From the NCBI RefSeq assembly GCF_032854445.1, contig NC_088304.1:20969704-21033703 (forward strand): a DNA stretch of 64,000 nt, given 5' to 3'. A program made the position numbers and the translations under genes. This DNA comes from Liolophura sinensis. Lineage: Eukaryota > Mollusca > Polyplacophora > Chitonida > Chitonidae. Below are positions 1 to 11,689 of the stretch, one piece after another. The notes beneath the pieces were generated by a model. It searched no databases, was not told where the DNA came from, and saw only the letters and a program-made list of their open reading frames with translations. Position 1 is the stretch's first letter; the number at the start of each line of letters is the position of its first letter.

Positions 1-191
1 GACAAAATTGTGTTTTTGGCCACATGGGACATCGAAGGCCATGAAGTCCGAAAGAAATGAGTCGGTTTCCCACCAAAGTTTGTTGTGCATCACCACACAG
101 TGTCCATAGCCATTGTCGTTAGATGGTTCTCCAGGTTTCCACATGATGTAGTTGCTGGCGTTCGTTCCGTCGTGCCACACGAATTCGTTTT
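1..191 (-). CDS. C-type lectin-like domain, downstream exon (partial)
   Basis: Read on the minus strand this exon encodes the second half of a C-type lectin-like domain and runs off the left edge of the window. It starts after a good acceptor (polypyrimidine then CAG at 192-194). The translation holds ENEFVWHDGTNASNYIMWK, then GEPSNDNGYGHCVVM, and later WWETD and DVPCGQ. That is the family order: the loop with an EPN-type motif (here E-P-S-N), the penultimate Cys, the WND region (here W-E-T-D) and the last Cys. C-type lectin domains of invertebrates are usually secreted and bind sugars through Ca2+ using EPN/QPD plus WND. Both motifs are altered here, so classical mannose binding is uncertain. 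It joins in phase 1 to the exon at 1416-1692 across a 1.2-kb intron. The end of the gene lies outside the window. Confidence 0.8.
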
Positions 192-794
192 CTGCATGGG
201 AAGGTAACAAACTGTTACGATAACAAACTGTAACCGTTAATAAACGACAACTTATCACAAAACGCTAGCCAGAATCGCAGATATCGATGCCGCGACCCAT
301 CCTCACCCTACCCCCACCCCACAACACAACTACTCAGATCTATTTAAATGTTTAATAGCTTTCGTTAAGATAAATTTGGGCATAGAACACCAGTTTAAAG
401 TGCACCCACATCGTGGACAAAAGCTCTGGCCCGGCTTTGAGGGACAAGCCAAAGTTCAACCGACTAAATCAACTCTCAAAGAATTCTGTATAATTTCAAA
501 ATTACTTATAAGATTTTGATGACCTGATTTACCAGAGCTAAACTGATTATCTTTACTTCTTAATGTGGTTTCCACCGGGGGGACTCAAAAATTGAACAGC
601 GCTACTTTTGCCTGTAAGGTTACCATTTCAGGTATGAAGTGTTGAATTCGTTCAATGATGCTCATGTAACTATAGCAACTACGAGTTCAACCAATGGTGT
701 TGCTTGTTATTAACTTCTTATTATTCTTGTCCTTTTTTTTGTCTCACAAGATAATCAAACAGAATTAAAAAGGATTTAACTATTCTCAGAGTTA

Positions 795-1067
795 TTTTGA
801 TGGGTGGGTTGAAGTACTGTGTAAAATGACGAAATAGTTTTTCCACCCCCCTTTTATCTAGTCCTGCTTCATAGAGACGCCTTCCCGAAGGCAAGTAAGC
901 TGCCCATACCCGAGACATTATACTGATAGTTGCACTATCCCCTTCATACTTAACGCCAAGCGAGGAAGTTACAATTTCCTCTTTTAAGGTCTTAGGTGTG
1001 ACGCGGAGTAACCCTGGATCTACCGCTCCCCGAAGCTGACGCTCTACCAACTGTGCTATCGCGGCCG
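795..1067 (-). mobile_element. tRNA-derived SINE, family A, in lectin intron
   Basis: On the minus strand the head reads GCGATAGCACAGTTGGTAGA, with an A-box-like tRNA segment, and is followed by a B-box-like 'AGATCCAGGGTT'. The body ('GCTTACTTGCCTTCGGGAAG', then a run ending in a CGTCAT-type tail) matches copies at 22106-22440, 39462-39777 and 61458-61781. It lies in the intron between the two lectin exons. Confidence 0.7.
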
Positions 1068-1415
1068 GCACAGCAAGAGCCTTTTGCATTCAGTGGACAA
1101 GAAAAAATTTGAAGGGGGTGTGGGGGGGGGGGGGTGTAGCCAGATATTTATTGGAATTTTGGAGTCTTCCTATAATCCCACATTGTTGTCACTAACTTGG
1201 GCTTACTATCCATGCCGTTATCATGTACTACGTGTACCACTCATTGTCTTATGACGTGCAATACGATAGTTAAACAAAAATGTTAAAGCATACATAATGC
1301 AGATAGACTACCACTTGTTTATTCATTTGGAAACAAAAGCATGTCTCAAGAACAATCGTAAACATATTTTGCGCATTGTACTGCTACATGTATTTAAAAT
1401 ATAAGCAAGTATTAC

Positions 1416-1692
1416 CAATCCTCATGTCTGTCGCCCCAATATAGAAAGCGTGGTTGTTGACATAGGTCTCGTTGGCCATCAACTGTCGAACAAGATTTAG
1501 TTCTACCTCGGAATCGATCTTCACCAAATGACCACCAGCTGATCGGCACAAACAGGACGCCTCGATTCGTTTGGTGGGAACGGTGTCAACATAATAGCAG
1601 CCCCCTGTCTCCTGGTAACATGACCACGTAAGCTTGACGCAGACAGCGATAGAAAATATCTGTGGATGAACGATCATGGTTTTAGACAACAT
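1416..1692 (-). CDS. C-type lectin-like protein, first coding exon
   Basis: Minus-strand exon from the ATG at 1690-1692 to a splice donor (ATTG|GTAATA, boundary at 1416/1415). Residues about 6-24 are hydrophobic and may be a signal peptide. Then comes the start of a C-type lectin-like domain: WSCYQETGGCYYVD, a Cys pair in EASCLCRSAGGHLVKIDS, helix 2 (EVELNLVRQLM) and the strand AFYIGATDMRI. 'GGHLVKIDS' and 'FYIGATD' are typical of the fold. The donor is phase 1, and joining it to the exon at 1-191 gives GATDMRI followed by ENEFVW, the expected continuation. Upstream, 1693-1840 holds no clear promoter; a second Met at codon 6 is an alternative start. A tRNA-derived SINE sits in the intron in the same orientation. 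Confidence 0.75.
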
Positions 1693-1837
1693 TTTGGCAA
1701 AGAAAAAACCTTACAGCATAAAACCTCATCTTATCCAAAACATGCTAAAATCCACTGTGAGCGAAGTGTGCTCAAAACTGATTATCTACACATAGTTGCC
1801 GTCCTCGTCATGGACGATTCCATTTTGCTAATAAAAT

Positions 1838-1839
<2 letters not shown>

Positions 1840-1872
<33 letters not shown>

Positions 1873-1892
1873 AGGGGGGGGGGGGGGGGGGG
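1840..1892. repeat. (TG)n microsatellite followed by poly-G
   Basis: About 15 TG dinucleotides followed by a G-rich run of about 20 bases. Other G runs are at 1120-1135, 2181-2198, 22680-22693 and 28796-28818. These are likely sequencing-unstable sites and could form G-quadruplexes. Confidence 0.9.
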
Positions 1893-2270
1893 TTGAGCTG
1901 CCCGAACGCCAGCTTTCTTCAAAATTTGTCACAGTTTTCTGGAGCAAAAGGCAGCATGGATTTATGTACTGGTTAACTTTAAACGTAAAACATTAACCAT
2001 TACCAACATCATGTGGCAAATAGTCACTTATCCCGTGTATGACAAGTGGCATTAAACAACAATCATCTAGGTGTATCTAGATAAGCGCAATATGGTTAGC
2101 AATGCCTTCTTTTAACGTCTTCGTAACCTGTCCAAAACGATGCTTGCTGGTATTACCAGCACGCGTTTCGCTGTGGGCTGGGGGGAGGGGGGGGGGGGCT
2201 TATGGGACAACTTGCGCTCTATGGTAAACATCTCTCGTGATGCAGAACTCAGCCGGCGGTACATAAACCA

Positions 2271-2513
2271 GTGTCTCTGCGCCACTGCAGTCACAATTCT
2301 GAGCGCCAGGATGGTGTTGGAATACATGGTATAATGTCCGTAATTGGACACCGGAACAAGTCCAGTCTGAGGAGTTACAAACAGAGGCCGTCTGAAGAAG
2401 AACGCCGCTCTTTGAGTAGTGGCTTACACTCTGCCGTTGTTTCCTCCCAGTCTGCCGAAATCGGCTGCACGGCTACCATCTTAGGAAGCACCCAGCGTTT
2501 CCCAACGAACTAA
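2271..2513 (+). pseudogene. C-terminal fragment of a tyrosine recombinase (Crypton/Ngaro-like)
   Basis: An 80-codon open stretch contains IMSVIGHRNKSSLRSYKQRP and then SEEERRSLSSGLHSAV. A Gly-His-Arg followed by a Tyr about nine residues later is the pattern of the final catalytic box of eukaryotic tyrosine recombinases (DUF3504/Crypton and DIRS/Ngaro types), where His is an active-site residue and Tyr the nucleophile. The upstream catalytic Arg boxes are not present in this frame nearby, and a poly-G run at 2181-2198 interrupts what precedes it, so I read this as a remnant. It could instead be an exon of a host protein with a domesticated recombinase domain. Family identification is from memory of motif spacing, without alignment. 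Confidence 0.4.
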
Positions 2514-4009
2514 ATCGTTCACTATTGACGGTCTATTTTATTAGTTTGTCCTCAATTCCTTAAAGTTCCGAATGTGTTTAGACGGTAATTTATTTCAAAA
2601 TCACTCGTGTTCAACGACAAGGTATCTCCTTGTTGTAGTCGAAGAACTGATCGATATGAAATCGATTCACTGTGACTTATTGAAGAAGCGTGTGTTTGGC
2701 AAGGCGCTAGGGTGAGACATCATTATAAATGAGAGGTACATGAGCATACGCGATAATGAAGGAAAACGTTCCAGATATGCTTTACATACAAGGTTGGCGT
2801 TATATTAACAAGGACTATAAAACGATTGCTGCGGTCATAACCACGGAATGGGTGAATTTCCGTTAATTTTTTGTAGAAGTGGTTCTTATTTCGCAATCTT
2901 GTGGACAACGTTCACAAATGAAACAATTGATTAACGCAAAAAAAAAACACACTGTACCCAACCCGAAAAAAACACAAACAGACCACCGCTTAAAAATAGG
3001 CCACATTTAGTAAATATCTGGTCATTTCTTTCGGAGAAATGACAGAAGACCATCTCAACATGGTAAACACTAGTCTTGTTAAAGCTGCTTTCAGCTAATC
3101 CGGTGACACTGTAATTAACCAGCGACCAAGAGAAAAGAATAGTTTTAATTTTCCATGATTTGAGGTATACTTAAAATGAAAACCGGTCACATGTTCCTGT
3201 GCTTTGGGTTAAAACATCAATCAATCAATCAATCAATACAATCCTTTAGTTTGTGATAACATTGGGCATTTGTCAAGGCAAATTAAACACTCGCGATCAA
3301 CATTTGCAGAGCCAATTTTCAAAAGAACAATCCCTTTCTTTTAACATAAAATACACATATACGAAATATGAATGGGTAAGTGGGAAAAGGTTGTTGCCAG
3401 GAGAAATATATCTGTTCCCGAAGAATGCAGCTAAGCAATAGGGGAGCCTCTAGTTCGGGCTCTAGCATCGCTAAAGGTAGAACACGTTCTGCTGTGTCAT
3501 AATAAGCAACAATTATTGATCACATTTACTAAAGCAAAGTCGTCTGAAAAAAGGTTTCGCAAAAAGTTATTCAGAGTGATATAATACCAGTTCTAAAAGG
3601 CATATATATAATCAATGAATTTCACCACAAGTAAGAGAAAATCAATCAACTGTTTTCTATGCTGCCATTCAATATTCTAGCAGGGGATCCTATCCAAATG
3701 TCAAAATTATTAATAACTGCAAGGTCGATTACAAATAAAGCTCTTACAGTCGCGTTTTGATTGCAAGTGTTCATAAAAGCAGGATGTTGATGTAATAAGC
3801 AGGAATGTTTGTAAATCCCGTACCCCCGGATTAAGCTGAATTATTCACAATTGTTATACACTTTGGCAGACACCATGAAAGCTCTGCAAATATTTACCGA
3901 TACCCTTCGAAAAAACTTTTAAGGTAGATTAACGTCATCACATATTACACAGAATCTAACCAATGGTACAAGGCGAAAAGACGATACAATATAATTAAAC
4001 ATGTACAGA
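2514..4009. other. Gene-free AT-rich stretch
   Basis: No coding region is recognised. A short (AATC)n run at about 3217-3238 follows 'GGGTTAAAACATC' and looks like the 3' tail of a decayed SINE. Nothing else is identified. Confidence 0.5.
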
Positions 4010-4015
4010 ATGCAG

Positions 4016-4172
4016 AGTAAAACTAGAGCAGCGACGACAATGTGGTAACTGGCAAATGGTCACGTATAACCGGTGAAATACGGCCTCTAGTCAATTTACC
4101 TCAATCAGGGTTTTATTCTAATTGTTATTGTAAATGTATAAATATTAGCTATTTACAAGTCCCCCGACTTGA
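4016..4172 (+). repeat. Unclassified dispersed repeat R, copy 1
   Basis: The segment begins 'AGAGCAGCGACGACAATGTG', then 'CTGGCAAATGGTCACG', an 'ACCGGTGAAATACGG' block, and ends near 'CAGGGTTTTATTCTAATTGT'. Diverged relatives occur at 14676-14735 (+), 18450-18550 (+), 21500-21650 (+), 22738-22855 (-) and 23510-23560 (-), with a shorter match in each array unit (about 34485, 45365 and 55975). There are no ORFs or tRNA boxes, and the class is unknown. Confidence 0.55.
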
Positions 4173-4175
4173 AGA

Positions 4176-5350
4176 AAAAGTTACAAACAGACTTACTTGA
4201 TGCAGTACTACTGCTTTAAGAAATAATCGTATCCCATGTGGGTATCCCATATCCCATGAAGAGCGCTATATCACAGACATGCGTGCCATCAGCTAGGGAA
4301 ACAATACAGTGTGGCTTGCTGTTGAAGTTTGCTCCAAGCTTTTATTGTAAATGGAGTCGAAGAGTGTGACATAGATAACTTCGCGTGTATGCTTTTGTAT
4401 CACATAACAATACCCAGCGTAGACAATTAAATGCTATCACGCCTCTGTAATCGTGCGGGTGTGTTGGCTGATTTTGAATTATCTGCCATCAGCCAGTATT
4501 AAATATGGTAAATACGGGGTTAATAATAAAACTAATATACGACGTTGAATGTCCATTCGTTTCGGAAACAATAGTGTGTTTCCAATACTATACACTGAGG
4601 GACATGGGGATGCTCAAGCGTACATATGCTGTCCAAACAGTTTTTCGAAAAAAGACATTAAGTATGATAAGATACCATATACTCCCTACTACAATTTATG
4701 TTATTAATGTTCACATTATTAACACCGTCGCGTATTTTAGCTTAAGGGTAAGTACCTTTTGTAAAAACAATCAATAATAATAGAGCTAAAAGGTTTCGGA
4801 ATGCATTCTAAGTCAAGGACTGTCAAAGATTATTGGTGTATTCACCATGTTTGTCACGATTTTTACTTACCTAATTAAAACTTGGTTTTTTACGTTGAAA
4901 TGATGGTAGTGCATGGTTTATTGCGGGGTCGAGAAGCTGTAGCAATTAACTTGTATCTATATGTTCCTTCTTAACCAAGGCAGTGCTAGACGTAGTCATT
5001 TTGGAAAAAAAAATCTGGCGTTAACTGTATGTAGATCCCTAAAAACTGAAAACATCTCACTGAAGAACTAGATGCTCCAATGCACTAACAGTATAAAGAG
5101 CGGGATCTCTACATGGGATTTCCCCGATCTCTATACCACATTTCCTCATACAGATTTAATTGAAAGAGTCCATCACTATCGGTGTGTGACAAAACTGGTC
5201 ACCGCTACATTAACTTCAAAGGCAGCAACGCCTTTTTCAGTTTAACCCCATACAAAGGTTACCATTCATGGGATTTTTCGTTATTCATCGAGTTGCTTGA
5301 GTTTCTCATCTACGTGAAGTTCGGGGGAACAATATATCGAGACAGTGTAT
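4176..5350. other. Gene-free stretch
   Basis: AT-rich sequence with only short open frames, for example 4505-4777 on the plus strand, which is low-complexity and unrecognised. No repeat or RNA gene is identified. Confidence 0.5.
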
Positions 5351-5353
5351 AGG

Positions 5354-5657
5354 TATTCTGAAGAGTACCCCCAATTGTGCACCCCCATTCTCAAAATTTN
5401 NNNNNNNNNNNNNNNNNNNNNNNNNNNNNNNNNNNNNNNNNNNNNNNNNNNNNNNNNNNNNNNNNNNNNNNNNNNNNNNNNNNNNNNNNNNNNNNNNNNN
5501 NNNNNNNNNNNNNNNNNNNNNNNNNNNNNNNNNNNNNNNNNNNNNNNNNNNNNNNNNNNNNNNNNNNNNNNNNNNNNNNNNNNNNNNNNNNNNNNNNNNT
5601 ATTCTAAAGAGTACCCCCAATTGTGCCCCCCCCCCCCCCCTCCATTCCTCAAAATTT
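5354..5657. repeat. Tandem repeat containing a 200-N assembly gap
   Basis: Bases 5400-5599 are N. The sequence left of the gap (5354-5399: 'TATTCTGAAGAGTACCCCCA' to 'CTCAAAATTT') recurs right of it (5600-5657) with a long C run inserted. The gap therefore lies inside a short repeat of about 46-58 bp, probably collapsed by the assembler. Open frames across the Ns are meaningless. The exact 200-N size suggests a placeholder. Confidence 0.85.
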
Positions 5658-5765
5658 ACCTCACCGAAGTTCGTTGAATACAATTTATGAGCGTGTTTTA
5701 TTTACAAACGACCAATCCCCGACTGCTATCGATGGATAGATTCGGGTCCATTCGGAAATGTATTT

Positions 5766-5767
<2 letters not shown>

Positions 5768-5816
<49 letters not shown>

Positions 5817-5819
5817 TAA
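5768..5819. repeat. (AT)n microsatellite
   Basis: About 50 bases of alternating A and T. Similar runs are at 24094-24201, 25370-25384, 27134-27186 and 43006-43031. Confidence 0.95.
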
Positions 5820-5944
5820 ATTGTACAGAAAAAGGGCGTGCACCATGATAAAATATTACTGATATGATTGTAAATAGTAGATGAACAACGAAACCCTTTT
5901 AAAACCCTTTACACCAGTTTATTTATTAATCCAGCCATTCGGTT

Positions 5945-6930
5945 TTATGTGAACCAACCTAAAGAGACACTCTTGTCCCATGATCTCCCAGGCCGTCCAT
6001 GGCAAAAGATAGGCACAAACATTTTTCACTTTGATGGGAAATACTACTTAGTCACTGTAGACTATTTCTCAAATTTCTTGGAAATTGACAGATTCAACGA
6101 TACCACTACAGCCAGTGTGGTCCCGTGCACTCAAGATGCATTTTGCCCGCTATGGTATTCCTTATTCGTGCGTGACCCAGGACCCACAATTCAATTCTGC
6201 TAACTTCCATGAGTTTCTCTAAGATTTTGGGATTTCGAACACTTAATGGCAAGACCGTCCATCAGAAGAGTAATGGAGAAGCTGAGTCCCCAGTAAAATC
6301 AGCGAAACAAATTCTCAAGACAGAGGATTCGAACTCTGACCAATTCCTGGCACTACTCGATATCCGAAACACACTCACACAAAGCACTGGAAGCAGCCCA
6401 GCTCAACGCCTAATGAATCGGCGAACCAGGACGTTGCTCCCAACCAAATGAAACTTACTTGCGCCGAGGTCTACAAACAAATCAAAACCGAAAAAAACCT
6501 GTAAAGGCCTAGGAGAACAAACAGGCCAAGTTCTACAATCGTACAGCGCGCAACTTACCCGTGTTACATGAAGACCCGTCTTACAATGAAGGTGATGTTG
6601 TAGTATGCGTTTATATATTAAATGGTGCAAAGCCACAATGACCACGCGTCTCGATGAAAGATCATACGAGGTCGTTACACCTGATTGCAACTTTTCGTAG
6701 AAATCGACACCAACTGAAGAAAACTAGTGAACCTGTGACATGATCCAGCCCCTAGACTTCAATCCACAGAGCGCAACACAGTACCGGTGACACTGCCGTG
6801 CAATGCAACTACTCAGCAAGCAGGCCTGCGAAAGTCTGCTCTAAGCCAGTCCTCAGAACCCTTCCTGAGACGATCCAACCGAATCACGAAACAACCAACC
6901 CATCTGAAGGACTTTATTACTAAGACTTTG
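5945..6930 (+). pseudogene. Ty3/gypsy-type integrase relic
   Basis: Broken remains of the integrase end of a Ty3/gypsy retrotransposon polyprotein, spread over at least three frames. Frame pieces at 5949-6203 and 6209-6451 cover the catalytic core: the first Asp region ('LVTVDYFSNF'), the second Asp region (near 6170-6190, where the frame breaks) and the Glu region ('NGEAES', about 6270). Further in-frame scraps to about 6930 resemble the C-terminal part and tail. Frameshifts near 6125-6200 and stops after 6448 rule out function. No LTRs, primer-binding site, protease or reverse transcriptase were seen nearby, so this is an isolated fragment. In this family integrase would join element cDNA to host DNA. 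Confidence 0.8.
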
Positions 6931-8660
6931 AGTGACAGTGACAATGTTCAGTGTTAACAATACGTTTTCTTTTCTTATTTCAAAGTCTGAAAGGCTATGG
7001 TTTGATGTTCATTTCATATACATGTATGAAGAGGTACAGTTTGTATACTCAGTCAGTTTTATCGTTCTTTAGCGACAAGCAGTCAAGACGTGTTTTAATT
7101 TTCCTTGGAGATCTGATGGACTTTCCAAGACATTTGTTCCAGAGTTTTTGTGTTTGTACAATACTTGTCTTTCTCAATTACACTACAGTGATTACCTTCC
7201 CTGATTGTGTTCGACATATAAAGAAAGAGGATGTTACGTTATATGGTCACGCACACGAACACTATTACATCGAGTTTCTTGTATGCAACTGCATGGCGGT
7301 CAGCCAGTTCTAGCCAGTAAAGCACCTCCACTGGTCATCTGGACTTGTCTTCTTCATTCTGAGTCCCCGAATGTAACAGTTCGGTTTTGCTTAAATACGA
7401 CTAGTATAGAGCCCCAACCCCGGGCAAAGAGGAATCAGACAGAGTTATGTTGCAAAGTACCAGAGATCCTTCACAATATCCATATTATTTACACAATAAT
7501 GTTACTCACTGTACATGTAACACGTACAAAACGTGTTTTTTGTACAGAGAAAATCATGGTATTAAATGTATACTGATGGACACATTTAGGATGGATTGTC
7601 CAAGTTGAATTAAGTAAGCAAAAAATTACAGAGTGGGCACACACAGGTGCTACAATACACCATAGTTGAACTTGCAGGTATGGTCAGGGCTGTAATACAA
7701 TGTGCGCTGGCTGCTGTGTACATATATGCGTCTAAGTAATGAACAGAAACAATTCCAAAATCATAACCAGGAATAAAGTCGTGAATGTTGTTTGGTTACT
7801 GGTGTAATTTTTTTTTACATTACTCACAGTGAAGGCCACCAGATATATTGATATTGATATTCTTTGTTTAATTTATTGAGGGTATATGTGGATTTACAGA
7901 TATTTCCATGAGAGTCCGTTTTTGGTTGTGACTTACGCTTCATGTAGGTTCAGGTTTTGATAGGAAGATGGGGATGACAGACAGCAGCATAAGTTTAAAA
8001 GAAAACCATGTCAAAGTAGAGGTAGAAAATAGTGAAAGTCTTTGTTGACGTGCATGTAATATTAAAAAATTTACGTCCATCTTAAGAATAGTTAGTTAGC
8101 CATGGTGGAAGTCGTTAAAGCCGGTAAATACGCCAAGAAATTTGTGAGTAGCGTTTAGAGTAAAATTTGATCGAGCGTTGCTGTTGTAAGGATGCTCGAT
8201 TGATGTGTGTCTAATTTTCGTAACGCTTCGTTGACATGTAATGATTTGCAGTCCTAAGATGTGAATGTTTACGTGAGCATGTTACACATATTTGAAACAG
8301 GTATTACGGTATGTTTACAGCTTGAACAGGGTGAAGTACCAGAGTGTGTCATGTGAAGTAGCAAACAGGAAGTAAAGAAACCACTGTACCTTCATGCAAG
8401 AATCATGGCAGAGTTTATCTTTCACCAACGTAGAAACAGGTTTACCTGAAAGAGTTCCATTGTCTAAATAATCGGTCCTGCATTGCCTGTGTATTCAACT
8501 AATCGGGCTGCTGTGGAGCGGTTCATTGTGTGATCAACTACGTAGGCCCTACTGTGTTTTACACTGAACTTTAACTATAGATGTGCTGTAGGAACTTGAT
8601 AACTTCTCAGTTATATGTTTTAGAGTTGTTTCTCAGGACCCGCTTTAGCTCTGTTAGGTT
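6931..8660. other. Gene-free stretch
   Basis: Overlapping open frames on the plus strand (6951-7313 and 7205-7576) have no recognisable domain, signal or splice context. A few tens of bases resemble other mollusc intergenic DNA. Nothing is called. Confidence 0.45.
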
Positions 8661-8866
8661 GTGATTACGTATACTATCACAGCCCTGTCTTGTTCCATAA
8701 GCTTACCTTGAATACCTCTGTACTTTATTGGCTAGCTTTAATATACTACTGATATGTCTGCCCGTAGCCATAGTCATTTTAGCTATCAATTCCAGGCAGT
8801 TAAAGTACAGACATGTTCAATGTAGGCTTATTAAACAAGACAGGGCTGTGATAGAATACGTAATCA
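8661..8866. repeat. Imperfect inverted repeat, 65-bp arms
   Basis: Left arm 8661-8726 (starting at the GTGATTACGTA block, ending CTGTACTTT) and right arm 8802-8866 (AAAGTACAG to TAATCA) are reverse complements with roughly nine mismatches, around a spacer of about 75 bp. The core 'CTATCACAGCCCTGTCTTGT' is shared exactly. This is the shape of a foldback or MITE-like element, but no target-site duplication was confirmed. Confidence 0.65.
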
Positions 8867-8939
8867 GTTTCTACAGGGCCAGGCCTGTGTGGTAGTAAGT
8901 ATGTAGTATGTGTAAATGGGCAATATACCGCCCAATCTC

Positions 8940-9060
8940 TGCGTCGTGACATTCGTATGCCAATAAGGACGTTCCAGGCCAATAATCGCAAGGCCAATTC
9001 CCAAATCGACACATAACACAAACGACCAAAGAACTAAGACTAATAACTTTTCTTGCCTCC
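8940..9060 (+). repeat. Dispersed repeat pair with 21000-21120
   Basis: Shares blocks such as 'CATTCGTAT', 'CAATAATCGCAAGGCCAATTC' (diverged) and 'ACCAAAGAACTAAGA' with 21018-21118 in the same order and strand. The class is unknown. Confidence 0.45.
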
Positions 9061-11689
9061 ATTTTCAAAGAGTTCTACATCATAATGACTTAGGAACTAA
9101 AAACAACACGCGTAAAATACTCGTACCATATTTTTGAGACAGGTACACTGCTCATCTTTGCAAACCGAGTCAAAATATACTAACAGTCTACCGTTAGCTT
9201 TAATCATGGGCGAATGGAAATATAAAAGGCAGGTCGATCCGATCGTGACTTATGATTGAGAGCTTGAGTGTCAGCTACTGTACATGCACATAGCTTCCAG
9301 TGCATGCAGTTTCCAGCCTTTGTGCAAGAAGGCGTCGATTGTAAAGTAAGGCTACTATCGAGATCTTAGTGATTTACGGTCAACTTAGGCTTACGATCCC
9401 TTTGTGCAAATGCCCCTACATCTAAGCCAAATTTCAGTTATAAGATATGCACAATCAGAGAACATGATTCTGTGACAAAAGAAAATGCGACGTACATTAT
9501 GAGTGCATTACTGTTTATTTACTGAGTGGAAAACACTATAGGTTATCTGTTACAGGCATACTTTTCCAAGAAAAGCTATTAACAAGGGTGAGATCTATAA
9601 AACAGATTTTATATACGCTCTGTTTTTGTTCACAGGTAAGACGTTTTTTAGAAAAGGAAGAAGATGAGGGCTTAAAGACTTATATATTAAAGACAAAATA
9701 TGGTGTATAACAATAACTGCCAAAGATTGCTGGCATTTAAAACAGATTTTGTCTGTGAGTGATTTATTGACCCCTTTATAAGTTGTCTTTACAAAGAAAT
9801 GGCGGGAACCTTCACAGGTACTTGAAATGATCTGGGATATGTTAATAATTAATATTACATGTAGTCGTAGACTTGACATAGAAAAAGCTACTCGTGAACA
9901 CAAACGTTTATCAATGGCCTATCTTGTAAAAGAGTCTTCCTTGCTGTCCGCGTTGTAACTTATGTATCATGTTGATAACATAACTTGATAACATAACAAC
10001 AACGTATTGTTATGTATCAGTTCAGAAGAAAACATCAAAAAAGGCACTTCCAAAAGCCAACGAGAATTAGCTAATGTTGTACACGAGAAATAACATGGCT
10101 GATTTAATTATCGGATATCGCAAGATAGTTTTATTCTTTATAAACATTCTCTTTTCTTTAATTTTTTTATTTTATTGATGTCTATACAAAGAATAACCAC
10201 TGGCAATATCTAGCACATTATTACCCTTGTGGTATAAATTAAGACTATCAGACACGTTAAAGCCTTGCTGTGACTCCACTCTTTTTAGAAACTGTAATTT
10301 TTCTCTCATTAATACAGTGTACATTCTTATTCTGGATAGTGCATTACGACGGAAAACGTAATGTACAGAGACACCAAAATCAGCATTACTGTGTGACGCA
10401 TATCTCGTCCTCGCTGGAATCCGTGGTGAAATAATGCACAGTACTATGTGGACTGGTTCCTGTAAAGCTGTATCTCACTGCGTCACCCAGACCTTGCATG
10501 AGGCACCCATGTAAACCAATATGAATTTGCCATGGCATGTTCTACCGCGATGCCTGTTCAAGTAGCGCATTTGCTCAAAGATCCAGCAAACATGTACGAC
10601 AATATCCGACACAATTTCACTTAGTCCGCATATATAAAGCAACCGGTTTATAAATCCACGAACGTGTTAGATAAAATACGGCAATAAAGGTTTCAGCGTT
10701 GTAGATACATATAGTCCAAATTCACTGTATAAAATAGAACAGTTTGTGTCAAATTTTCACAAAATATCATTTGAGTAGTGTAGAAAGTCACTCAAGTACA
10801 TGAATAGTGTTAGTGATTATCGCTTCAGATGAAGAAAGCACTCGTGACAGTACTTCCGTAAAAGAAAAATCGAATTCTCGTCTCGTCTCGTCATTTTTTT
10901 CAGGAAGGTACAGTTACTCGTATTTTCACAGTTGCCAAATGTACACTTACTCGGCCTAAAATTCCAATCTTTTTCTTTTAAGATGCCCCTTAATAAGCTT
11001 GAACCGACAAAAAGAACTTTTCCGTGGAGCAAAGAATATCTTTATTCGACGAAAACTGAATAGTTCTATTAAGGTCGGGACGATCAAACATTGCTGATTT
11101 TAATTAAATTCATTCAGTATATATATCAACTGGTGTACTTCCTTGGCTTGTTTATGCACATATAACAAATAATCAGAGACATCTTGTGAAAAACCTATTC
11201 CCAACTTGCTTCAATGGAACAATGTGATGATGTAGACATGGATACTGATGTTGGTGGATCTCAGTTGTGCTGAAAACAGCCAATTGCACAATTTTTGCCA
11301 GTTGTCACAAATCTTATCTTTATTGCAAAAACGGGACTTTTTTCGTTTCATCGTCGGATTTTAAAATGCTTCATGTTCATGGTTGTTTGCCCGCATGACT
11401 GTAAGTAGCCAACATGAAATCTGAGGACAATGACATGAAACCAAACGTATGAAGCCAAAGCAATGACATTTTGTCAGTTCTTTTAAAGGGACATATTGAT
11501 GGCGTCCAAGAAATTGTGCCTCTATTCAAAACGACACTTACATATAGTTATGTGAATGCAGGTTGCTGCAACCTGTTGATGATCGTAGGTTTACCCCTGG
11601 GTTAGCTTGGTTTCCTTTCATCATAATGGTGGCTATCGTTGGAAAAGTGAAGGTATGCTCTATGCAACTAAGCGAAGTCAGTATTTAAA
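9061..11689. other. Gene-free AT-rich stretch
   Basis: Only short unrecognised open frames are present (for example 9595-9903 minus and 10817-11032 minus). No splice-supported exon, tRNA or SINE was identified. Confidence 0.45.

Noticed and set aside
1020-1070. tRNA gene (and similar at 22110, 39465 and 61460)
   Set aside because: A and B boxes are present, but the sequences do not fold into a full cloverleaf with an acceptor stem and each continues into a shared SINE body, so they are SINE heads.
5281-5683. Four overlapping open frames across the N gap
   Set aside because: They consist mostly of undefined residues and repeat sequence, so no coding claim is possible.
5945-6930. An intact endogenous retrovirus or complete retrotransposon
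   Set aside because: Only a frameshifted integrase end is present; no LTRs, gag, protease, reverse transcriptase or envelope region was seen.
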